DNA of 9,662 bases, taken from the NCBI GenBank assembly GCA_011050175.1, contig DRGF01000155.1:1-9662 (forward strand), written 5' to 3'. The position numbers and the translations under genes are program-made. The stretch comes from Thermococcus sp. GTDB taxonomy: Archaea; Methanobacteriota_B; Thermococci; Thermococcales; Thermococcaceae. The stretch's first letter is position 1. Every line of letters starts with the position of its first letter. Below, piece by piece: positions 1 through 5,519 of this stretch. The notes beneath the pieces are model-generated. The model had not been told where the DNA came from. It made no database searches and worked only from the letters and a program-made list of their open reading frames with translations.

Positions 1-1
1 A

Positions 2-274
2 GCGGAAGAGTACGCCACGGAGGAGAGCCTGGTAGAGGCGATGTTCGACGGCATAGCCCGCTCGGTTCTGGCGGATACTATAATGGAGCTGGCCGAGAAG
101 CACAGGCGCAAGAACGAGCTGATAGAGGCCATAATGGAAAGGGAACCGATAGTCGTGGAGGGCGAGCGCGAGAGGGTTAACATATACTTCGACGAAGATG
201 CCGTAGAGGACTTCCTCAAGGAGCTCCAGAGCCTCGGCTACCTGAAGGTGAAGGGCAACAGGATATGGGTCTGA
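2..274 (+). CDS. C-terminal end of an unrecognised protein (5' partial)
   Basis: This open frame is already running at the left edge. Thirteen sense codons (AEEYATEESLVEA) precede the first ATG at 41, so the true start lies outside the window, and 90 residues are visible before the TGA at 272-274. The visible part is highly charged and mostly helical. The last ~45 residues, ending LGYLKVKGNRIWV, look like a helix followed by a beta-hairpin, as in the tail of a winged-helix domain. I do not recognise the family and assign no function. ATG 41 could be taken as a start, but there is no ribosome binding site ahead of it and the coding character continues upstream, so a partial gene is the better reading. 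A pyrimidine-rich stretch (275-299) follows the stop. Confidence 0.75.
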   Translation, partial: AEEYATEESLVEAMFDGIARSVLADTIMELAEKHRRKNELIEAIMEREPIVVEGERERVNIYFDEDAVEDFLKELQSLGYLKVKGNRIWV

Positions 275-299
275 TTTCTCTCTCCTCCCCTATCCCTCC
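275..299 (+). terminator. Pyrimidine-rich tract after the first gene
   Basis: Directly after the TGA the plus strand is a run of T and C (TTTCTCTCTCCTCCCC and on). Archaeal termination relies mainly on U-rich RNA without a strong hairpin, so this is a plausible but weak terminator. No stem is visible. Confidence 0.3.
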
Positions 300-314
300 G
301 TAAAATTTTAAAAG
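296..314 (+). promoter_or_regulatory. TATA-box promoter for the zinc-finger gene
   Basis: The AT-only stretch TAAAATTTTAAAA (301-313) is centred about 25-30 bases upstream of the ribosome binding site GGAGGTG at 335-341. That gives a very short leader, the same spacing seen at the other promoters in this window. It sits between two co-directional genes and suggests the small gene has its own promoter. Confidence 0.5.
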
Positions 315-347
315 GACTTTTCTCACCTAGGTCCGGAGGTGGTGGAA

Positions 348-491
348 GTGGCGGAGCTGAAGGCGGTTATGTTCTATGACCGCGACGGCACCCGCTACTA
401 CCGCTGCCCGCGCTGCGGAATGCTCTTCAAAACATCCAAAGACTACACCAGGCACGTGAACAGGGCCCACTGGCACCTGTTCAGGAAGTGA
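348..491 (+). CDS. Small C2H2 zinc-finger protein
   Basis: This is a 47-residue protein. Start choice: GTG 348 lies 6 bases after a strong GGAGGTG site (335-341). The in-frame ATG at 369 would remove seven residues and has no such site. It has one classical C2H2 finger, C20-x2-C23-x12-H36-x4-H41, with an extra His at 43, preceded by an aromatic, basic strand (RYYRCPRC). The spacing fits a zinc-bound beta-beta-alpha fold. Single-finger proteins of about this size are found in Thermococcales genomes. Nucleic-acid binding is the likely role by analogy with the fold, but a single finger rarely gives sequence specificity alone, so it may bind RNA or protein, or act as a dimer. It is followed by a T5 tract (492-496) and stands alone as a transcription unit. 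Confidence 0.85.
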   Translation: MAELKAVMFYDRDGTRYYRCPRCGMLFKTSKDYTRHVNRAHWHLFRK

Positions 492-510
492 TTTTTCTAT
501 CTCCTTACTT
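492..510 (+). terminator. T-rich tract after the zinc-finger gene
   Basis: TTTTTC begins immediately after the TGA and is followed by further T/C-rich sequence to about 510. This is consistent with U-tract archaeal termination. There is no convincing hairpin. Confidence 0.4.
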
Positions 511-567
511 TAATTAGTTTCAGTTCTTTGGCATCTCCCATTGGGATGAGGAGAACGGCCAGGTCTG

Positions 568-601
568 AAAAAAGTGATGAACGGTAGGGCTTTCCGACCG
601 T
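568..601 (-). terminator. Hairpin plus T6 tract ending the regulator gene
   Basis: Read on the minus strand, ACGGT (601-597) pairs with ACCGT (585-581). After one mismatch, two further G-C pairs extend the stem. A T6 run (plus-strand A6 at 568-573) follows about 7 bases later. The stem overlaps the last base of the regulator's stop codon. The arrangement looks like a terminator for the minus-strand gene, placed in the gap between two convergent genes. Confidence 0.4.
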
Positions 602-1605
602 CAGTCCTTGATTATTATTTCCTTCGTGAGCTTTACGAGGAAAGTCTTCCCCACCTTCTCCCTCTCGACCAGCTGCTTCTTCTCCAGCTCCTGGATAATC
701 CTGCTTATTGTCGGCCTGGAATAGCCCGTCAGCTCAGGCAGCTCCTCCTGCTTGACGGTTCCTCCCTTTTCAAGTATGGCCTTCACCACTATTCTCTCCT
801 TCTCGGTCAGCACCTCGATGGGCACCCTGTTGGAGGCCCACTTCTTTTTGGCATAATACACAGTCACAGGCACCACCGTGGCCACGGAGACTATAACTGC
901 GAGGATTACCATGGTCCAGTCCGTTTCCTTCTCGACTGGAGGGGCCGGGGGTGTTATCGTCAGGTCTTTCTTTATCCAGTATGTCTGGTAGCCCAGGGCC
1001 TCTATTTGCGACTCAAGGTCGTCTGGAAGACCGGCTCCAATGATTACAACGAGGTCTGGCTGAAGCTTCTCGAGGGCCTCCTTCGTCGAGTTTGATAGCG
1101 TGGTGGGGTGGTTCAGTACGAGAGGGTGGCGCTCCACCATGGCCCACCGTGCGGCGGCTAAAGCTGAACCGTAATCGCTTGAGCTTGCGACGACGAGAAC
1201 CTGATCCCCGTTGGGAAAGAGCCTCTCCGCGAGCTTTACAGAGGTCTCGGTTCGGTCATTCCCACCGATCCTCTCGACACTGAAGCCGAGTTCGAGGAGC
1301 TGATCCTGGACATTGTCACTTATCGCCTGTGAATTGCCTATTATGAGTATCTTAGTCCAGCCGAGCTTGGCATATGATTCGAGCTGGGCTATGGTTCCAG
1401 GGTCGAGTTCCTGCGGGTTCACAGGCAGTATTGGAACTCCAAACATATGGGAGTAAGGGAGGGCCACTATGTAGTCTATCATGTTGTCGTTTCTGACGAG
1501 TATCAGGTCGTAGGGAGAAGTTTCGTTCTGGGCGGATGCAAGGGGAAGGACGAGAGATGACGCGATCAGCAGAATCAATGGTAGAGCAAGGGCCCTTTTG
1601 TCCAT
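601..1605 (-). CDS. Membrane-anchored winged-helix regulator with CW-binding-2 ectodomain
   Basis: This 334-residue protein has four visible parts. Residues 1-25 form a signal peptide ending ASA before QN. Residues ~32-211 resemble cell wall binding repeat 2 (CW_binding_2), with the diagnostic ERIGGNDRTETSVKLAERLF at 111-130 and the strand-turn repeats KILIIGNSQAI (85-95) and LVVIIGAGLPDDL (185-197). After a Pro-rich linker (219-223), residues 230-251 form one membrane helix, followed by KKKW as the cytoplasmic flank. Residues ~264-327 form a winged helix-turn-helix of MarR/IclR-like type, with recognition helix SRPTISRIIQELEKK (296-310) and a wing around 312-325. The inferred topology is outside sensor, inside DNA-binding domain: a one-component membrane transcription factor. 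The start ATG at 1605 has AGGTGA (1615-1610) four bases upstream. Archaea lack murein, so the ectodomain ligand is unknown; S-layer or a sugar is possible. Domain calls are by eye. Confidence 0.85.
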   Translation of the reverse strand: MDKRALALPLILLIASSLVLPLASAQNETSPYDLILVRNDNMIDYIVALPYSHMFGVPILPVNPQELDPGTIAQLESYAKLGWTKILIIGNSQAISDNVQDQLLELGFSVERIGGNDRTETSVKLAERLFPNGDQVLVVASSSDYGSALAAARWAMVERHPLVLNHPTTLSNSTKEALEKLQPDLVVIIGAGLPDDLESQIEALGYQTYWIKKDLTITPPAPPVEKETDWTMVILAVIVSVATVVPVTVYYAKKKWASNRVPIEVLTEKERIVVKAILEKGGTVKQEELPELTGYSRPTISRIIQELEKKQLVEREKVGKTFLVKLTKEIIIKD

Positions 1606-1615
1606 TCCATCACCT

Positions 1616-1640
1616 GAAAAAGGGGTAGGAAAAGCCCCTT
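1616..1640 (-). terminator. Hairpin with T-run between hydrolase and regulator genes
   Basis: On the minus strand AAGGGG (1640-1635), a 9-base spacer and CCCCTT (1625-1620) form a 6-bp stem running into more Ts and a C. It could end transcripts from the hydrolase gene or form part of a read-through leader. It overlaps the predicted TATA box of the regulator, so a chance inverted repeat is also possible. Confidence 0.3.
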
Positions 1641-1648
1641 AAAAGGTT
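1633..1648 (-). promoter_or_regulatory. Candidate TATA promoter of the regulator gene
   Basis: On the minus strand CCTTTTAAGG (1646-1637) is centred about 26 bases before the ribosome binding site AGGTGA (1615-1610). This matches the promoter-to-site spacing at the other genes here and suggests that the regulator can be transcribed independently of the hydrolase gene upstream. Confidence 0.45.
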
Positions 1649-1651
1649 TTT

Positions 1652-2323
1652 TCAAAGCTCCAGAGTCTCGCCTGGTTCGAGGACAATGACCTCTGCCCTG
1701 TCCCCAACGAGCCTCTTGAACTCCTCTGGATCCGCGGCTATCGGGGGCCAGGTGTTGTAGTGCATCGGAACCACTTTCTTCGGCTTCAGGAACTCAACGG
1801 CCTTGGCGGCCTCCTTAACGCCCATCGTGAAGTGGCCGCCTATCGGGAGCAGGGCCACGTCAATTGGCCCGTAGAGCTCGGCGAAGAGCTCCATGTCCTT
1901 AAACACAAACGTGTCTCCGGCGTGGTATATCTTGACGCCGTCGAGCTCGATAATGTAGCCGCAGGCGTTTCCGATGCCGTACTTGCCGTCGCTGCTGGAG
2001 TGCCATGCAGGAACCTGGACGATTCCAACTCCATCAATCTCGGTCGGGCCGTAGTTCATGCCGACGACCTCAACGTTGCCCTGCTCGCCTATGTAGTTGG
2101 CTATGTCGTACATTGCGACTATCTTCGCTCCTGTCCGCTTGGCAATCTCAATTGCGTCCCCTATGTGGTCGCCGTGGGCGTGGGTTACGAGTATGAGGTC
2201 CGCTTCGAGCTCCTCTGGCTTGGCGGCAGCCTTTGGGTTCCCAGTCAGGAACGGGTCGATCAGAATCTTCTTGCTTCCCTCTATCAGAAAGGCGGCGTGC
2301 CCCAGAAACTTCACCTTCACCAT
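1652..2323 (-). CDS. Metallo-beta-lactamase-fold metal-dependent hydrolase (UPF0173 family)
   Basis: This is a 223-residue cytoplasmic protein. Start choice: ATG 2323 lies 6 bases after GGAGGTG (2336-2330). The upstream GTG 2332 and ATG 2329 fall inside or against that site and are rejected. The protein begins MVKVKFLGHAAFLI with DPFLTGNP (23-30), typical of UPF0173. Metal ligands are visible: T47-H-A-H-G-D-H53, H108 (PAWHSSSDG), H134-A-G-D137 and H188 (PMHYNTWP). These form the two-metal centre of the fold. The length is normal for the family and all key residues are present. The family is conserved in archaea and many bacteria, but its physiological substrate is not established, so only hydrolase activity is assigned. 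It is divergent from the symporter gene and followed after 46 bases by the regulator on the same strand. Confidence 0.9.
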   Translation of the reverse strand: MVKVKFLGHAAFLIEGSKKILIDPFLTGNPKAAAKPEELEADLILVTHAHGDHIGDAIEIAKRTGAKIVAMYDIANYIGEQGNVEVVGMNYGPTEIDGVGIVQVPAWHSSSDGKYGIGNACGYIIELDGVKIYHAGDTFVFKDMELFAELYGPIDVALLPIGGHFTMGVKEAAKAVEFLKPKKVVPMHYNTWPPIAADPEEFKRLVGDRAEVIVLEPGETLEL

Positions 2324-2356
2324 GGCCATCACCTCCGAGGAATAAAATAACCTGGA

Positions 2357-2374
2357 CTAACTTAAGTCTTTCGG
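2357..2374 (-). promoter_or_regulatory. BRE/TATA promoter of the hydrolase gene
   Basis: On the minus strand CCGAAAGACTTAAGTTAG has a BRE-like CGAAA followed by an ACTTAAGT TATA-like core (2367-2360). The core is centred about 27 bases before the ribosome binding site at 2336-2330, giving a very short leader. Confidence 0.55.
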
Positions 2375-2491
2375 GATGCCGGGCAAACTCCCACTACACA
2401 ATCAAGCCATGCAGGTAATAGCTACGACATGACACAACAAAATGAGCTTTCGCAATCCATATACATACATCACTGTACAGAAATAGCTAAA
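2375..2491. other. Divergent intergenic spacer between hydrolase and symporter genes
   Basis: The whole non-coding gap is about 208 bases (2324-2531), and this middle part holds no gene I can support. It is AT-rich towards the symporter side and contains short repeats: AATAGCTA at 2417-2424 and again at 2482-2489, and TACA/CATA-rich sequence at 2458-2478 including the palindrome TGTACA. These could be regulator sites, but each is short enough to be chance. Confidence 0.4.
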
Positions 2492-2500
2492 CTTATAAAT
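2486..2500 (+). promoter_or_regulatory. BRE/TATA promoter of the symporter gene
   Basis: CTTATAAAT (2492-2500), preceded by CTAAA, is a near-consensus Thermococcales TATA element. A transcript would begin near 2520-2523, only about 10 bases before the chosen GTG start at 2532. That is one reason for preferring that start over GTG 2523. Confidence 0.65.
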
Positions 2501-2509
2501 GTGAACATT
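2498..2509. promoter_or_regulatory. Candidate operator palindrome between TATA box and transcript start
   Basis: AATGT-GA-ACATT is a perfect inverted repeat with 5-base arms and a 2-base spacer. It overlaps the end of the TATA box and lies before the predicted transcript start, a classic position for an archaeal repressor. It is short and AT-rich, so chance is possible. Confidence 0.3.
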
Positions 2510-2531
2510 ATTTAATATACTGGTGATAATC

Positions 2532-3998
2532 GTGGAGAGCCAGACTCAAATACTAACTGTTCTGGTTCTCTACCTTTCGTTTTTGATAGGGCTCGGAGTT
2601 TATCAGGGAAGGAAGGCAAAGAGCGGCAAGGATTTTGCCATTGCAGGCAGACAACTTCCGGGCTGGGTAGCTGCTCTCTCCGAGCGTGCAACGGGCGAGT
2701 CGGCATGGGCGCTCCTGGGTCTTCCTGGTTTCGCCTATGCCGCGGGTCTCTCAGCGGTATGGGTCGCGGTCGGATGTGTGGCCGGCATTATAGTGGCATG
2801 GACCGTCTTTGCCGGAAGACTCAGGAGGGAGGCCGAGAAATACGACGCGACAACTTTCATCGACTACATCGCAAAGCGCCATTCCGACGCCGAGAAATGG
2901 ATAAGGATTCTCGGTAGCGTTACAGTGGTGTTCTTCTTTTTCTTCTACGTTGGTGCTCAGTTCCTTGGCGGCGGGAAGACTCTGAACGCTCTCTTTGGCA
3001 TTGATCCAAAAATGGGAATGTTAATAACCGCGGTTATAATCCTGCCCTACACCGTCCTCGGCGGCCTCAAGAGCGTCGCTTACACCGACACAGTCCAGGC
3101 AATAGTCATGATCCTCACCCTCACCATAGCGCCGATAGTCGGCCTCGTCTATATCGCCAACCACCCGGATGTCTTCGCCCACTCAATATCCAGCGCCCTT
3201 GAGATGTCCGGGGCGGAGTACTCCACAATCCTCGGCGGCCTCGTTGGCGGCGCGGCGCTCGTCTTTGTCATAGCCGAGTTTTCCTGGTTCTTCGGATACC
3301 TGGGTGGAATGCCCCAGCTCAGCATCAGGTTCATGGCCATCAAGGACGAGGAGAACGCCAAACTCGCCAGGAACGTCGGCGTTACTTGGACTGTAATTGC
3401 CTACATCGGCGCCCTCCTCATCGGATGGATTGGCATAGCTATCTTCGGCCCGACTGGCCTCTCTGATCAGGAGGCGGTCATGCCAGAGGTCATGCTGACG
3501 CTCTTCCCGCCGTTCCTCGCGGCAATATTCATAACCGGTGCAATAGCCGCTATGCTCTCGACTGCCGATTCACTGCTCATACTCTCCGCCACAGAGCTTT
3601 CTGAGAACCTGCTCAAGCCCTTCGTCTACAAGGACAGCTTTGACCCGAAGAAGAGCCTCACGCTTTCGAGAATTACCACCATTGCCCTGGGGGTTATAGC
3701 ACTCATCACCGCATACCTCGTACCATCAAATCTCATCTATACCATCGTTGGCTACACGTGGGCCGGAATAGGCGACACGTTCTCGGTGATAGTCATATTG
3801 ACGCTGTTCTGGAAGAAGTTCCACGGAAGGGCAGTTCCACCGACCATCGTCGCAGGCCTGCTGTTCACAATATTCTGGATCAGCTCTGGGCTTGAGGAAG
3901 TCGTCTCGGCAAGGCTCATGACGTTCATCGTGACCGCAGTGGTAGCCGTGATAGCGACTTACGCCCTGGAACCCAAGAAGGCGGCCGGCACCGCCTGA
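2532..3998 (+). CDS. Sodium:solute symporter, PutP-like (SSS family)
   Basis: This is a 488-residue polytopic membrane protein with about 13 hydrophobic helices, close to E. coli PutP (502). Start choice: GTG 2532 has GGTG (2522-2525) six bases upstream, while the alternative GTG 2523 overlaps that site. SSS features line up with PutP without gaps at the N-terminus: R40, S50, S57 and W59, then LLGLPG at 61-66. GGLKSVAYTDTVQAIVMI (about 177-194) is the usual SSS signature region. LSTADS (S343-T344) matches the PutP Na2-site Ser/Thr pair. The expected role is Na+-coupled uptake of proline or another small organic solute. Oddity: the essential PutP Asp55 is Gly55 here, with Glu56 next to it, so the substrate and coupling ion are not safely known. 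It has its own promoter, is followed by T-tracts, and precedes the acdA operon. Confidence 0.88.
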   Translation: MESQTQILTVLVLYLSFLIGLGVYQGRKAKSGKDFAIAGRQLPGWVAALSERATGESAWALLGLPGFAYAAGLSAVWVAVGCVAGIIVAWTVFAGRLRREAEKYDATTFIDYIAKRHSDAEKWIRILGSVTVVFFFFFYVGAQFLGGGKTLNALFGIDPKMGMLITAVIILPYTVLGGLKSVAYTDTVQAIVMILTLTIAPIVGLVYIANHPDVFAHSISSALEMSGAEYSTILGGLVGGAALVFVIAEFSWFFGYLGGMPQLSIRFMAIKDEENAKLARNVGVTWTVIAYIGALLIGWIGIAIFGPTGLSDQEAVMPEVMLTLFPPFLAAIFITGAIAAMLSTADSLLILSATELSENLLKPFVYKDSFDPKKSLTLSRITTIALGVIALITAYLVPSNLIYTIVGYTWAGIGDTFSVIVILTLFWKKFHGRAVPPTIVAGLLFTIFWISSGLEEVVSARLMTFIVTAVVAVIATYALEPKKAAGTA

Positions 3999-4012
3999 GT
4001 TTTGTTTTTTAT
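3999..4012 (+). terminator. T-tract terminator after the symporter gene
   Basis: GTTTTGTTTTTTATC follows the TGA directly, giving T4 and T6 runs, and a further T5 run is at 4023-4027. This is a good U-tract type terminator for archaea, without a hairpin. Confidence 0.5.
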
Positions 4013-4019
4013 CCATTGA

Positions 4020-4089
4020 TGTCCTTTTTAGCCCATCGGAGCCTTATTTTTTCCCCACATGCTCATAGTTACCCCACTGTCCTTTTTAG
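4020..4089 (+). repeat. Twelve-base direct repeat in the symporter-acdA spacer
   Basis: TGTCCTTTTTAG occurs at 4020-4031 and again at 4078-4089, 58 bases apart in the same orientation. The second copy abuts the acdA promoter, while the first lies among the T-tracts after the symporter. No other structure was seen in this 134-base spacer. Confidence 0.45.
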
Positions 4090-4103
4090 GAAAGCTTATA
4101 TAG
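4088..4103 (+). promoter_or_regulatory. BRE/TATA promoter of the acdA-iorA-iorB operon
   Basis: AGGAAAGCTTATATAG contains a purine-rich BRE followed by the TATA element CTTATATA. It is centred about 26 bases before GGTGA at 4124-4128. The expected transcript starts near 4124, giving a leader of only about 10 bases. This is the strongest promoter match in the window. Confidence 0.7.
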
Positions 4104-4132
4104 AATTCCATCAAGTCTAGGCCGGTGATGTG

Positions 4133-5509
4133 ATGACGTTTGATTACTTCTTCAAGCCAAAGGCCATAGCAGTTATCGGAGCATCCAACGACCCACTCAA
4201 GCTCGGCTACGAGGTCTTCAAGAACCTCAAGGGATACAAGGATGGCAAGGTTTACCCCGTGAACGTCAAGGACGAGGTCGTTCAGGGCGTCAAAGCTTAC
4301 AAAAACGTCAAGGACATCCCTGACGAGGTTGAGCTCGCGGTCGTCGTCGTCCCGAAGAAGTTCGTAAAGCAGGCGATAATCGACTGTGGCGAGAAGGGCG
4401 TCAAGGGAATAATCCTCATTACCGCAGGTTTCGGAGAGGTCGGAGAAGAGGGCAAGAAGGAAGAGCGCGAGCTCGTTGAGATTGCGCACAGGTACGGCAT
4501 GAGAATAGTCGGCCCCAACTGCGTTGGAATAATGAACACGCACAACGACATGAACGCCACCTTCGTCATGGACGCCAAGAAGGGAGACATAGCCTTCATA
4601 AGCCAGAGCGGCGCCCTCGGAGCCGGCATAATCTACAAGACTGTCAAGGAAGGAATAGGATTCTCCAAGTTCGTCAGCATAGGCAACATGGCGGACGTTG
4701 ACTTCTCGGAGTTCATGGAGTACCTCGCTGACACCGAGGAGGACAAGGCAATAGCACTGTACATCGAGGGCCTCAAGAACGGAAGGAAGTTCATGGAGAT
4801 AGCCGGGCGCGTTACCAATAAGAAGCCCGTCATAGTCCTCAAGGCAGGAAAGAGCGAGAGCGGTGCGAGAGCTGCTTCAAGCCACACCGGTTCGCTCGCA
4901 GGCTCCTACAAGATATACGAGGCGGCATTCAAGCAGAGCGGCATAATCGTGGCAGAAAATATCGACGACATGCTCAGCATGGCGAGGGCTTTCACCCAGC
5001 CGCTGCCCAAAGGAAAGCGCGTTGCAATAATGACCAACGCCGGCGGGCCGGGAGTTCTGACAGCGGACGAGATAGACAAGCGCGGATTGGAGCTGGCCAA
5101 CCTCGAGGAGGAGACCATGGAAACCCTCAGGTCGTTCCTCCCGCCGATGGCCGCTGTAAAGAACCCCGTTGACATGATAGCGAGCGCCCGCGGTGAGGAC
5201 TACTACAGAACGGCAAAGGCCCTGCTCCAGGACCCGAACGTTGACATGCTCATCGCGATATGTGTTGTCCCGACCTTCGCAGGCATGACGCCTACAGAAC
5301 ACGCAGAAGGCGTTATCAGGGCGGTTAAGGAGGTCAACAACGGCAAGCCGGTCCTCGGCCTCTTCATGGCCGGCTACGTGAGCGAGAAGGCCAAGGAGCT
5401 CCTCGAGGAGAACGGAATTCCGAGCTATGAGAGGCCGGAAGACGCTGCCGCTGGTGCTTATGCCCTCGTCGAGTTTGCGAAGGCGAAGGGGATTTTGAAG
5501 GAGGAATGA
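4133..5509 (+). CDS. acdA: ADP-forming acyl-CoA synthetase (acetate-CoA ligase) alpha subunit
   Basis: This is a 458-residue cytoplasmic protein. Start choice: ATG 4133 is four bases after GGTGA (4124-4128), and the adjoining GTG 4130 is too close to that site. An N-terminal CoA-binding Rossmann domain (about 1-130, AIAVIGASND at 11-20) is followed by succinyl-CoA-ligase-like domains with GPNCVGIMN (127-135), ISQSGALG (156-163) and SSHTGSLAGSY (249-259). H251 in the last motif corresponds to the histidine phosphorylated during catalysis. The enzyme converts acyl-CoA, ADP and phosphate to acid, CoA and ATP, the main substrate-level phosphorylation of peptide-fermenting Thermococcales. It needs a beta subunit (ATP-grasp), which is not in this window. 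Adjacency to iorAB points to the isoenzyme that handles aryl-acetyl-CoA (ACS II alpha in Pyrococcus). The stop codon overlaps the ribosome binding site of iorA, so the genes are probably translationally linked. Confidence 0.92.
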   Translation: MTFDYFFKPKAIAVIGASNDPLKLGYEVFKNLKGYKDGKVYPVNVKDEVVQGVKAYKNVKDIPDEVELAVVVVPKKFVKQAIIDCGEKGVKGIILITAGFGEVGEEGKKEERELVEIAHRYGMRIVGPNCVGIMNTHNDMNATFVMDAKKGDIAFISQSGALGAGIIYKTVKEGIGFSKFVSIGNMADVDFSEFMEYLADTEEDKAIALYIEGLKNGRKFMEIAGRVTNKKPVIVLKAGKSESGARAASSHTGSLAGSYKIYEAAFKQSGIIVAENIDDMLSMARAFTQPLPKGKRVAIMTNAGGPGVLTADEIDKRGLELANLEEETMETLRSFLPPMAAVKNPVDMIASARGEDYYRTAKALLQDPNVDMLIAICVVPTFAGMTPTEHAEGVIRAVKEVNNGKPVLGLFMAGYVSEKAKELLEENGIPSYERPEDAAAGAYALVEFAKAKGILKEE

Positions 5510-5519
5510 GGTGGTTTGC

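Noticed and set aside
534..550. Short inverted repeat TCCC-ATT-GGGA in the convergent gap
   Set aside because: The stem is only 4 bp with a 3-base loop and no T-run follows; it is probably chance.
574..1095. Plus-strand open frame of 173 codons opposite the regulator gene
   Set aside because: It is rich in Leu/His/Arg with no recognisable domain, lies wholly antisense to a convincing gene, and has no promoter or ribosome site.
1760..2350. Plus-strand open frame of 196 codons opposite the hydrolase gene
   Set aside because: It mirrors codons of the UPF0173 gene on the other strand; the opposite strand carries all the metal-binding motifs.
2458..2478. TACA/CATA-rich stretch considered as a tandem repeat or regulator array
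   Set aside because: The units are 4 bases and imperfect, over fewer than 25 bases, typical of AT-rich intergenic sequence.
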